Positions 1-7,247 of a DNA stretch of 64,000 nt are shown one piece after another. The notes beneath the pieces were generated by a model, which saw only the letters and a program-made list of their open reading frames with translations, searched no databases and was not told the DNA's origin. Source of the stretch: JANLTX01 sp049840835. Lineage in GTDB: Bacteria > Armatimonadota > Armatimonadia > Armatimonadales > Armatimonadaceae. Numbering within the stretch: position 1 is the stretch's first letter; every line of letters begins with the position of its first letter. The DNA lies in NCBI GenBank assembly GCA_049840835.1, contig JASGJG010000036.1:124001-188000 (forward strand), written 5' to 3'. The translations under genes and the position numbers were made by a program.

Positions 1-377
1 CAGCCCCGCCGCCAGCCCGCAGAGCAGGTAGAAGAAAATGTACTTCACCCGACCCAGAGCATCCTCGATGTTGTTCCCAAAGATGATGAGGAACAGCATG
101 TTGCCCAGCAGATGCAGTAATCCCCCGTGCAGGAACATACAGGTGAACAGCGTGAGGAAAGCGGGCGGTCCATCCAGCCCATTCGTTGGCGCTCGGAGCC
201 CCTGTGTCAGCTCCGCCGGTACCAGCATCCAGCCCGCCAGCGGTCCACGGGCCCCATATGGTGACCACTGCGTTGTCGTAACCTGCAGGAGGTAGACGAG
301 AACATTCAGCGCGACGAGAGTCCAGGTGACGTACGGCTTTGTACGCGTCGGGTTATCATCGTAGAGCGGCAGCACAC
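1..377 (-). CDS. Rhomboid-family intramembrane serine protease (3' end beyond window)
   Basis: Reading the minus strand from a GTG at 377 gives an open frame that runs off the left edge. It shows a first membrane segment (WTLVALNVLVYLLQ), then the rhomboid signature HGGLLHLLGNMLFLIIFG and a following FFYLLCGLAAG helix. Rhomboids cleave membrane proteins inside the bilayer; the catalytic Ser and His would lie beyond the window, so activity cannot be judged. The start is GTG because an in-frame stop lies six codons upstream. A TACAAT box ends 4 nt before it (382-387, minus) with no Shine-Dalgarno, fitting a leaderless or near-leaderless mRNA. Confidence 0.8.
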
Positions 378-419
378 TGATATTGTATCAGTATTACCAG
401 GAAATGTTCCGTGAACATA

Positions 420-628
420 CCATCTCCCCCTGCGCCCTTCGGGCTTAGCCCCCTCTTCCCAATCTCGCTTCGCTGGAAGAGGTGTAGGAACTCTACTGCC
501 TCTTAAAGAGCGCAATGCAGCTGCGAGGCCCAACAGAGAATAGGAAAGGGCTACTACCCCTCTTCCCCCTGAGGTACGAAGGGTCTGATGGGAAGAGGGG
601 CGAGGGCAACGAGCACTCGGGGAGATGG
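420..628. repeat. Palindromic intergenic repeat, copy 1 (MITE/REP-like)
   Basis: A 209-bp element bounded by CCATCTCCCC at the left and its complement GGGGAGATGG at the right. Behind these are longer imperfect inverted arms (CCCTCTTCCC / GGGAAGAGGG). It has no credible ORF. A second copy lies at 6365-6578. The match continues outside the right terminus for 11 bases (TTCTGGAACTC). The central 55-60 bp of the two copies are in opposite orientation relative to the arms. The flanking 414-aa gene ends inside this shared right flank, with its stop at 639-641. Confidence 0.85.
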
Positions 629-638
629 TTCTGGAACT

Positions 639-1883
639 CTACTCGAAAAGCCGCCCGGCGACTTTCATACCCTTCCAGTCCCAGAGGGTGAAGTCGAACT
701 TTTTCTTTTTGAACGGCGGAATAGCGAAGGCAGGCTGATAGATAAAGCCCTCGATCATCGCCGTACCCGCCAGCATCTCCAGCATACTGTCCCCGCTCAG
801 AGACTTACGAGGCACTAGGGTATTGCCCTGCAGCGCCATCTGGGAGCCGCCTTCTACATTCAGCTTGCCGTCCGCGATAACCACGTTGGACTTCACCGAC
901 GCCCCTATAATCTTGAAGTCGGCTTTGGCGGCCACTTCTAAGCGCGAGTTCACCTTGGGGGTGAGCTTCACATCGGTAGCGGCGGAGCGTACCGCCGCGA
1001 ACATACCCGTGCCTGCCTCGCCGACAGCCGCGGCCTCTACGGAGAAGCCAATCGGCCCCATGCCTATCTTGAACTTCACGGGCATACGGAATGTTGTAGA
1101 GCCGCCCACTTCTCTCGCCATGGGCTTGTCCGAAACCTCGTTGAACGCCATGACTTCTTTCCCAGCCACACGAACAGCGACCCGTGCGGTCATCTGCCCC
1201 TGTGGTGGTGCCAGAAGCTCCAGGCCGATTTTCAGGAAGTCTGCCGGGCGCTTGAGAATGCTGGCACCGATAGCCAGATCTCCCACCAGACGCATGGTGC
1301 CGGGCTGGGCTGTGGTGAGGGTTGTCATATCGAACTTCCCTGTGGCCATAGCCGCAAGCAGCTCGGGCTTGCCCAGCAAAAAGTCGAAGATCTTGGGGGG
1401 GATTTGCAGATTGACCCGCCGCTCGGTGAGCGTGTGGTTGGATTTCAGCGCCTCCAGCCGGGCCGCATCAGAGGCAACGGCGGCCTCGTGGCGCGCTTTC
1501 ATGTCCTCTACACTGGTGCCTGCGGGAATCGCATGGTCGCGGGAGCGCCGAACAAAGCTAGAGGCGATCTTGGCGGCTTGCTTCTCTAATTCCGCTGTGT
1601 CCATGGCAACCCCTTCCGGGGGCGCCGGAGCACGGGCAGTCAGCGAGTAACCCCGCGCCGATGAGCGCTGCTCCAGGCCATTGAGCATCGCGTAGTAGTC
1701 ACGGGCGGTTATCTTCTGACCATCGGGCAGGGTCAACACGGTGTTGGGGGAGATGGTTTTCCCCGTGGCCGGGTCTTTCATCTCGAAGCGTGTGGGCTTC
1801 ACCGGGGCCGCTCTGTGGCGGCGTACCAGCGCTTCGGGCAACGTTGCCTCGACAGCGGGTAGAACGATCTCCTCTTTATGCAT
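639..1883 (-). CDS. Conserved hypothetical protein, 414 aa
   Basis: Not recognised. It has no signal peptide or membrane helix. Residues 1-75 are polar and contain PDGQKITARDYYAMLNGLEQ. Residues about 90-140 look helical. From about 150 the protein alternates short hydrophobic strands (for example residues 255-350, rich in V-x-V patterns), suggesting a beta-rich C-terminal domain that ends in an aromatic stretch KKKKFDFTLWDWKG. It lies 50 bp downstream of the caspase-like gene on the same strand, separated by a hairpin, so the two are probably co-expressed. The C-terminal codons run into the flank of the repeat at 420-628. Confidence 0.7.
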   Translation of the reverse strand: MHKEEIVLPAVEATLPEALVRRHRAAPVKPTRFEMKDPATGKTISPNTVLTLPDGQKITARDYYAMLNGLEQRSSARGYSLTARAPAPPEGVAMDTAELEKQAAKIASSFVRRSRDHAIPAGTSVEDMKARHEAAVASDAARLEALKSNHTLTERRVNLQIPPKIFDFLLGKPELLAAMATGKFDMTTLTTAQPGTMRLVGDLAIGASILKRPADFLKIGLELLAPPQGQMTARVAVRVAGKEVMAFNEVSDKPMAREVGGSTTFRMPVKFKIGMGPIGFSVEAAAVGEAGTGMFAAVRSAATDVKLTPKVNSRLEVAAKADFKIIGASVKSNVVIADGKLNVEGGSQMALQGNTLVPRKSLSGDSMLEMLAGTAMIEGFIYQPAFAIPPFKKKKFDFTLWDWKGMKVAGRLFE

Positions 1884-1894
1884 AACAGATTCCT

Positions 1895-1924
1895 AAGCCC
1901 ATCCCCGACACTGGGGATGGGCTT
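1895..1924 (-). terminator. Hairpin between caspase-like gene and downstream gene
   Basis: Perfect 12-bp stem (AAGCCCATCCCC with its complement) and a 6-nt loop, directly after the caspase-like gene. It has no U-tract on the minus strand, so it may be a partial terminator or attenuator between 3415-1934 and 1883-639. Confidence 0.5.
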
Positions 1925-1933
1925 ATTGGGTTC

Positions 1934-3415
1934 TTACTGAGTCTGGTCCTTAGCGATCTGGGTGATGATCTCGCTGGTGACCATCTCCTTCGCGGGTGTT
2001 GGGGTGGCCGCGGCAGGAGCTTCATCCACACGCACCAGGTTCCACGACTTCGTACCACGCTTGGCCAGTACGTCCTTGAGGGTGACATTCCGACCGCGCG
2101 CTCCGGAAAGCTCGCCGATAAGTTTGGCAGCGGTTTCTGCGGAGGAGAACAGGAACGCCTTCACAGAGTCGGTGCCTTCGGTATCCGCGGTATAGGCCTG
2201 GCTAGCATCCGCGGGCATGTTCACCACCTGACCGGCGGTGACCTTGGCGGCATCCACACCACCAGACATGGGGTACATGAGCTGGAGCTTACCCAGCGGA
2301 TCGCGGTCCACGACCACAAGGTAGCCTTCCTGGGTGCCGACCGTGACCTTCATCTTGACCTTCTCGCCGATCTTGATGGGCGAGGTCTGCGGATTGAACT
2401 CCAGCTTGAGCAGAGCCTCGTCCGGCACGCTCTGCATGAAGACTTCGGAGAGCGGTGTAGACGCTTGCGGCTGTGGGTCCTTAGCGGGCATCGGGTTGGC
2501 TGAATCCGCCGCGGCCTGACCACCGTTCTGGAAGAGCGGCTGCTCTAAGAACTTGCTGGGGGCGAGTACCGGAGTCTGCTGGCCGTCGGTCGCCTCGCTG
2601 ACACCGGCGGCAACGGCGCCCTGGATATCTTTCCAGAGGTCCGCCTTGCCATCTAGCTTCTTCGCGAGGTTGTAGGTGAAGACACCGTGCGGCACGCCAT
2701 CCAGCATGGTTTCGTTGGAGACCTGGGTCTGCATGGCGGCGGTGAAGTAGACCACTTCACCCTTGGCATCGCCACCGGTCGTCTTGTTCAGGTTATCCGC
2801 ACCGTTTACTTCGACCACCTGCCAGGACTTGGTGTTCTTGGGCAGGGTGTCTCGCGTGCCGCGCGGCTTCATGGCGATAACGTTGCGCTTCTTGGTGCGA
2901 ACATAGAACCGGGGCTTGAGGACTCGGACTCCCTTGGCGCGGGCGCTCATGGGAATCATGCCGCCAGAGTGGCAGGAGTCCAGAATCAGCGTGCGACTGG
3001 CCGTCTGGATTCCTTCAACAGCATCATAGAGCTCCTTGGTCTTGATGTCGCTGCCTTCGCCCGCATCTTTGGCATCGTTCGGCAGAATGGCGGCATCGGC
3101 GCCATCGGTTGTGCCATGGCCCGCGAAGTAAATGACGACTTTGTCATTTCCGCTAACCTTGCCCTTGAGCTCGCTGATGGCTGTGAGAATACCTTGCTTG
3201 GTCGCCTGCTCATCGGTAATGATGGTCACCTGGAAGTTGTAGGCTTCCAGCTCAGTCTTCATGAGCTGGGCATCCGGCACGCAGCCATTCAGGTCGGAGC
3301 CGGGACGAAGCCCTGGGTACTTGTTGACCCCGATGACCAGTGCCTGGTCTGCTGCCTGTGCGGCGCCGGTAAGCGCGATGATTCCTAGAACCGATAAAAA
3401 TGCTCTCGCTCGCAT
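1934..3415 (-). CDS. Secreted caspase-family (C14) protease with C-terminal DUF4384-like domain
   Basis: A 493-aa protein with an N-terminal signal peptide (LSVLGIIALTGAAQA, cleaved near residue 21). The p20-like caspase domain occupies residues 23-290. It shows the catalytic His in YFAGHGTTDGAD (His100) and the catalytic Cys in ILDSCHSGG (Cys148), so it should be active with Arg/Lys specificity typical of metacaspase-like enzymes. Residues about 355-480 resemble DUF4384 (KIGEKVKMKVTVG, GYLVVVDRDPLGKLQLMYP), a beta-rich module often attached to bacterial caspase or kinase proteins. The start has a GAGGAG Shine-Dalgarno 8 nt upstream. Its target is unknown; the 414-aa neighbour downstream is a natural candidate partner. 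Confidence 0.88.
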   Translation of the reverse strand: MRARAFLSVLGIIALTGAAQAADQALVIGVNKYPGLRPGSDLNGCVPDAQLMKTELEAYNFQVTIITDEQATKQGILTAISELKGKVSGNDKVVIYFAGHGTTDGADAAILPNDAKDAGEGSDIKTKELYDAVEGIQTASRTLILDSCHSGGMIPMSARAKGVRVLKPRFYVRTKKRNVIAMKPRGTRDTLPKNTKSWQVVEVNGADNLNKTTGGDAKGEVVYFTAAMQTQVSNETMLDGVPHGVFTYNLAKKLDGKADLWKDIQGAVAAGVSEATDGQQTPVLAPSKFLEQPLFQNGGQAAADSANPMPAKDPQPQASTPLSEVFMQSVPDEALLKLEFNPQTSPIKIGEKVKMKVTVGTQEGYLVVVDRDPLGKLQLMYPMSGGVDAAKVTAGQVVNMPADASQAYTADTEGTDSVKAFLFSSAETAAKLIGELSGARGRNVTLKDVLAKRGTKSWNLVRVDEAPAAATPTPAKEMVTSEIITQIAKDQTQ

Positions 3416-3432
3416 TGTTTTTCTCCTCTGGC

Positions 3433-3459
3433 ACCTGCCAGCTTTCCGGCAGGTTTTTT
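3433..3459. other. Hairpin with T-run upstream of the caspase-like gene
   Basis: ACCTGCC and GGCAGGT pair over an 8-nt loop, followed on the plus strand by six T. In the plus direction it has the form of an intrinsic terminator but no plus gene leads into it. In the minus direction it sits in the 5' leader of the caspase-like gene just before the GAGGAG ribosome-binding site. Confidence 0.45.
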
Positions 3460-3495
3460 CTCTGTTGGCCTCAGTATTCCCTGCTGATTTCTGTT

Positions 3496-4332
3496 TTAAA
3501 CCTGGGTATGTGAAAAGAATTTAACGACCTCGTCCCACCAGGGCTCTTTTCGACCAGAAGGCCAGGTATTGTGCCCGACTCCGGGAAATACCCAGTGCCA
3601 TTTGGTAGTGTTCAGAGAGTCATATAAGCGCTGACCACGGGACTTGGGTATGACTTCGTCGTTTTCCGCCAGGAGAATGGCGACTGGCTTCTGGAAGCCT
3701 TTGAGATTGGCAATGCTATCGAAGCGGTCCTTGACCATATAGCGAGCGGGCAGGAACGGATAGGTGTACTGCGCCACAGAGGGCAGCGAGTCCCAGGGAG
3801 TAATGAGCACCAGCCCGGCGACATCAAGAGTCGGATCTGCCACTACCTCGGCGGCAACACCTGCCCCTAGAGACTCTCCCCACACATAGACCGGGGAAAT
3901 AGACTCCTTTAACGCGTGCCGAACAGCCTGCCTACCACTCTCTACCAGCGTAGTTTCCGTAGGCGTGCCAGGTCTGCCGCCATAGCCGGGATACTCCACC
4001 AGAATCACTCGAAAGCCACGCGGAGTCAGGGCATCTATATAGCTGGTGCGCTCTATCGCTCTGCCACCGTTACCATGGAAGACAACAACAGTTCCGTGGA
4101 ACGGTCCTCCCTCCGGCATAGGCCCGGCGAATCCCTGATAGTCGGTCTCGGAGGGCCAGAAAGAAAGCCCCGAGCGTGTGGCGAACCACGGCTCCGGGCG
4201 ATCTACCTGCGGGAAGTACAACAGAGAGCGCTGGAAGACAAACACCAGCCCCACAATGATGGCATAGATAGACAGCAGCAGAAGCGCAATGTTGAGCAGC
4301 ATCGGTCTACTACGGCGCTTCGGGCGAGTCAT
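3496..4332 (-). CDS. Membrane-anchored alpha/beta hydrolase (S33/ABHD13-17-like)
   Basis: A 278-aa protein with one N-terminal membrane anchor (residues 11-35) and an alpha/beta-hydrolase fold. The nucleophile elbow is GESLGAG (Ser154), the acid lies in ENDEVIP (Asp225) and the base in GVGHNTW (His254). The oxyanion region is VVVFHGNGG (82-90). The family hydrolyses acyl or thioester bonds; the substrate cannot be told. The start overlaps the stop of the preceding coiled-coil gene (TAATG), placing this gene last in the hisH-hisA operon. Confidence 0.88.
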   Translation of the reverse strand: MTRPKRRSRPMLLNIALLLLSIYAIIVGLVFVFQRSLLYFPQVDRPEPWFATRSGLSFWPSETDYQGFAGPMPEGGPFHGTVVVFHGNGGRAIERTSYIDALTPRGFRVILVEYPGYGGRPGTPTETTLVESGRQAVRHALKESISPVYVWGESLGAGVAAEVVADPTLDVAGLVLITPWDSLPSVAQYTYPFLPARYMVKDRFDSIANLKGFQKPVAILLAENDEVIPKSRGQRLYDSLNTTKWHWVFPGVGHNTWPSGRKEPWWDEVVKFFSHTQV

Positions 4333-4655
4333 TACCGCCCGATGAGCTGATTCTGCGGAGTCTCTTCGGTCTGATAACGAGACATATCAACGCTCTTGCT
4401 CTCCGCGCGCTCCATGCGGGTCTCTAGCTGAGTGAGCTGGGAGTCGAAACTCAGGTCGAACTTGGTGGTGGTATCGCGTAGGGCCTCTACCTCAGCACGT
4501 AGCGCCGCCACTTCGTTTCGCAGGGCGCTATCTTTGTTCTCCACCCCTCGGGCTTTTATCTCAGCCAGCTTGCGAACATGGTGTGTCCAGATTGCGAGCA
4601 AGGGAATGCCAAAAGTCAGTGTCATTCCAGCCAGGGCGATTACTTCTTTATCCAT
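4332..4655 (-). CDS. Small membrane-anchored coiled-coil protein, paralogue B
   Basis: A 107-aa protein: one N-terminal membrane helix (residues 6-26), then a charged coiled coil (about 45-90, ALRNEVAALRAEVEALRDTT). It resembles the upstream 107-aa protein (4661-4984) in length and in the core TT(K/R)FD(L/V)SFD followed by LTxLExR, so the pair is a tandem duplication. The topology resembles phage-shock PspB-type proteins but sequence identity to them is not evident. It overlaps the downstream hydrolase by TAATG. Confidence 0.75.
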   Translation of the reverse strand: MDKEVIALAGMTLTFGIPLLAIWTHHVRKLAEIKARGVENKDSALRNEVAALRAEVEALRDTTTKFDLSFDSQLTQLETRMERAESKSVDMSRYQTEETPQNQLIGR

Positions 4656-4660
4656 CAGTC

Positions 4661-4984
4661 TTAGTGTCTCATCTTCAGAGCGGCTTGCTCCGGGCTTTCC
4701 GTGAGATCGTAGTTTGTGCGAATCTTCTCGGTCTCCATGGACATCACGCGCTCTTCCAGGCGGGTTAGGGCGGCATCGAAGCTCACATCGAAGCGGGTCG
4801 TGGTTTCGCGCAGGGCTTTTAGCTCGTTTTGCATCTCGACCATCTGGCGGGCCATTTCGCTCTTGTCGCCCTCGGACTTGTTTTTAATTTCTGCCATTCG
4901 AGCGATGTGCCCCAGGACTACCTTCAAGGGAATCCACCCGAAGATAGACATAATGGCAATTGCCGCGATCCACTCACCCGTCAT
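4661..4984 (-). CDS. Small membrane-anchored coiled-coil protein, paralogue A
   Basis: A 107-aa protein with an N-terminal helix (IAAIAIMSIFGWIPLKVVLG), a heptad-rich segment (MARQMVEMQNELKALRE) and the shared RFDVSFDAALTRLEERV block. Its ATG overlaps the hisA stop (ATGA), so translation is coupled to hisA. No role in histidine synthesis is known for such proteins; a membrane-stress or scaffolding role is only a guess. Confidence 0.75.
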   Translation of the reverse strand: MTGEWIAAIAIMSIFGWIPLKVVLGHIARMAEIKNKSEGDKSEMARQMVEMQNELKALRETTTRFDVSFDAALTRLEERVMSMETEKIRTNYDLTESPEQAALKMRH

Positions 4985-5709
4985 GGTTTGTTCACTCCCA
5001 ACGCGTCTTCCAGCGTCAGCCGCCCGGCATAGAGCGCCTTGCCGATAATGACTCCCTCAATTCCAGAAGGTTGCAGCCGGGCGCAGTTTTTTATGTCTTG
5101 AATATCGGCGACACCGCCCGACGCGATAGCCGGAGCCCCGACAGCATGCGCGAACGCTGCCGTGGCTTCCGCGTTCACCCCCTGCAGCAGCCCATCTCTA
5201 GAGACATCCGTAAACAGGAATCGGCGTGCGCCCAGTGCCACCATCCGTTTTCCAAAGTCTTCTACGCGCTCGCCGCTCGTTTCGTTCCAGCCGTGGGTCG
5301 CCACAAAGCCATCGTGCATATCGGCGCCTACTATCACCTGCTCGCCGTACTTCTCCAATATCTCAGCAATCGCATCCGGGTCTTTTGCCGCACTGGTGCC
5401 AACGACCGCGCGTGCCGCACCCAGGGCGAGAATCGCCTCGACTCGCGCTGGAGTTCGTAGCCCCCCACCTACCTGCACAGGAACATTTACGACTTTGAGA
5501 ATCTCCGCGATGACATCGTGATTTTCCGGGCTGCCGGTCCGGGCACCGTCTAAGTCCACGATATGGATACGATGCGCGCCAGCCTGAGCGAAAGCGCGTG
5601 CCGTAGCGATGGGGTCTTCCGCGACTTTCTCCTTGGTGGCAAAGTCACCTTTCTTCAGGCGGACCGCCTGCCCACCCATCAGATCGATAGCGGGGATGAT
5701 TTCCAGCAT
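4981..5709 (-). CDS. hisA: ProFAR isomerase HisA
   Basis: A 242-aa phosphoribosylformimino-5-aminoimidazole carboxamide ribotide isomerase, an Amadori rearrangement in histidine biosynthesis. The TIM barrel carries the catalytic aspartates in IPAIDLMGG (Asp9) and VIVGADMHDG (Asp130), and the phosphate-binding stretches VQVGGGLRT and IASGGVADI. Length matches the family. It starts 2 nt after the hisH stop and ends overlapping the next ORF by ATGA, so it is central in a tightly packed operon. Confidence 0.96.
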   Translation of the reverse strand: MLEIIPAIDLMGGQAVRLKKGDFATKEKVAEDPIATARAFAQAGAHRIHIVDLDGARTGSPENHDVIAEILKVVNVPVQVGGGLRTPARVEAILALGAARAVVGTSAAKDPDAIAEILEKYGEQVIVGADMHDGFVATHGWNETSGERVEDFGKRMVALGARRFLFTDVSRDGLLQGVNAEATAAFAHAVGAPAIASGGVADIQDIKNCARLQPSGIEGVIIGKALYAGRLTLEDALGVNKP

Positions 5710-5711
5710 GC

Positions 5712-6338
5712 CTATTCCTCCCGTTCCCCAGAGATACGCGCGAAGTTATCCAGTATCTTCAGCCCGATGGTGCCGGATTTTTCGGGGTGGAACTGCACCC
5801 CATGGATATTACCCACGCTGACCGCAGCCGCATAGGGGCGTGTAAACGTGGCGCAGGCCGATGCCGCTGTGACGTCTTCGGGGTCACAGAAGTAGCTATG
5901 GACAAAATAGACCAGCGCGCCATCGTCAATCCCGGCGAAGATAGAAGAGGGTTTGGGAAACGCCAGCGAATTCCATCCGATCTGCGGAATCTTGACGCCT
6001 AGCGCATCTGGAAACCGACGCACGCGCCCTGGTACCAGCCCGAGCCCCCGGTGCTCTCCCTTCTCTTCTCCGATATCGAAGAGAAGCTGCATCCCTACAC
6101 AGATACCGAGAAACGGGCGCCCCGAGTGCGCGGCCTCCAGCACGGTCTCTTCCAGCCCCCGCGCTCGCAGGGTATCGGCGGCAGCCCCAAAGGCTCCGAC
6201 CCCAGGCAGCACTACATGACTGGCCGCAGCAATCTCCGCCGGGTCGGAGGTAATGAGGACCTCGTGCTCCAGATGCTCAAAGGCTTTCTGTACCGAGCGC
6301 AGGTTCCCCACCCCATAGTCAATAATCGCGACGCTCAT
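5712..6338 (-). CDS. hisH: Imidazole glycerol phosphate synthase glutaminase subunit HisH
   Basis: A 208-aa class I glutamine amidotransferase that feeds ammonia to HisF. The triad is Cys80 (GICVGMQLL), His184 and Glu186 (VQFHPEKS). The start chosen is ATG 6338 (MSVAIIDYGVG). A longer frame to 6368 would add ten residues encoded by the palindromic repeat and is rejected. The gene follows hisB but is separated from it by repeat copy 2. hisF is not in this window. Confidence 0.95.
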   Translation of the reverse strand: MSVAIIDYGVGNLRSVQKAFEHLEHEVLITSDPAEIAAASHVVLPGVGAFGAAADTLRARGLEETVLEAAHSGRPFLGICVGMQLLFDIGEEKGEHRGLGLVPGRVRRFPDALGVKIPQIGWNSLAFPKPSSIFAGIDDGALVYFVHSYFCDPEDVTAASACATFTRPYAAAVSVGNIHGVQFHPEKSGTIGLKILDNFARISGEREE

Positions 6339-6364
6339 GATTTCGCCGTCTCTCTGGAAAATAG

Positions 6365-6578
6365 CCATCTCCCCCTGCGCCCTTCGGGCTTAGCCCCCTC
6401 TTCCCAATCTCGCTCCTCCGTCGCTGGAAGAGGGGTGGCAGCGCCAATCGACCTTCTTATGAGCTTCGCAGCTGCAACGCGCTTTTTAAGAGGCTGTAGA
6501 GTTCCTACTCCTCTTCCCCCCGAAGGGGTCTTATGGGAAGAGGGGCGAGGCGAGTGCAACGAGCACTCGGGGAGATGG
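6365..6578. repeat. Palindromic intergenic repeat, copy 2 (MITE/REP-like)
   Basis: A 214-bp element with the same CCATCTCCCC / GGGGAGATGG ends as copy 1 and closely matching arms. The core (CTCTTAAAxAGCGC...GCAGCTGCGA in copy 1) is present here as its reverse complement. It sits between hisB and hisH. The translated ORFs across it on either strand are repeat artefacts. A further AGGGAGATGG lies just outside (6591-6600). Confidence 0.85.
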
Positions 6579-6612
6579 TTCTGGAACTCAAGGGAGATGG
6601 TCCTACTAGCTC

Positions 6613-7209
6613 TCATAGCACCCCCTTGGTAGAGGGAATACCTGTCACGCGAGGGTCGGGAGCAACCGCCATACGAACCGCGCGACCAAGGGATTTGAAG
6701 GCTGCTTCGGCGATGTGGTGTGAGTTCTTGCCCGCGAGCTGGCGGACATGCACGTTCAGGCCCGCTTCACGCGCTACGGCGTGCAGGAACTCCTCGCAGA
6801 GTTCCGTGGCGAACGTGCCGATGCGTGGGTCTGGGAAGTCGAGAGAGACATGCGCACCGCCGCGCCCGGAGAAGTCTAAGGCGCAGAGTACCAGGGCTTC
6901 GTCCATGGGGACGGTGGCATCGCCATAGCGCGCGATTCCGGCTTTGTCGCCCAGAGCGGTTCTGAGCGCCTGGCCCAGGCAGATACCGACATCTTCGACG
7001 GTGTGATGGTCATCTATATGCAGATCACCGGTGGCCTGCACGGATAGTTCGAGCAGGCCATGGCGGGCGACATGGGTCAGCATGTGGTCAAGGAATCCGA
7101 CCCCGGTCGCCACGACACTGTCTCCGTTTCCGTCCAGACTCAAGGAGAGGGTTATCTGAGTCTCAGAGGTCTTACGGGTCAGTGTCGCAGTTCGGGGGGC
7201 GGTCGTCAT
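6613..7209 (-). CDS. hisB: Imidazoleglycerol-phosphate dehydratase HisB
   Basis: A 198-aa monofunctional IGPD, removing water from imidazole glycerol phosphate in histidine synthesis. The two manganese-binding signatures are DDHHTVED (66-73) and SHHIAEAAFK (163-172), giving the duplicated half-fold of the family. No phosphatase domain is fused. The ATG at 7209 has no Shine-Dalgarno; a TATACT box ends 7 nt upstream, so the mRNA is probably leaderless and hisB the first gene of the his segment. Confidence 0.96.
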   Translation of the reverse strand: MTTAPRTATLTRKTSETQITLSLSLDGNGDSVVATGVGFLDHMLTHVARHGLLELSVQATGDLHIDDHHTVEDVGICLGQALRTALGDKAGIARYGDATVPMDEALVLCALDFSGRGGAHVSLDFPDPRIGTFATELCEEFLHAVAREAGLNVHVRQLAGKNSHHIAEAAFKSLGRAVRMAVAPDPRVTGIPSTKGVL

Positions 7210-7216
7210 GCCTGGC

Positions 7217-7222
7217 AGTATA
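7217..7222 (-). promoter_or_regulatory. -10 box of hisB (leaderless type)
   Basis: TATACT on the minus strand, 7 nt before the hisB ATG. No clear -35 was seen at 16-18 nt spacing. The distance places the transcription start at or within a base or two of the start codon. Confidence 0.6.
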
Positions 7223-7247
7223 CCGCCCCCAATTCGAGCCTGGATTC

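Noticed and set aside
306..533. ORFs within the palindromic repeats (also 6335-6616)
   Set aside because: They read the repeat arms; both copies give similar peptides on opposite strands with no start signal.
2687..3388. 233-aa plus-strand ORF opposite the caspase gene
   Set aside because: Antisense shadow; the minus frame has signal peptide, catalytic motifs and ribosome-binding site.
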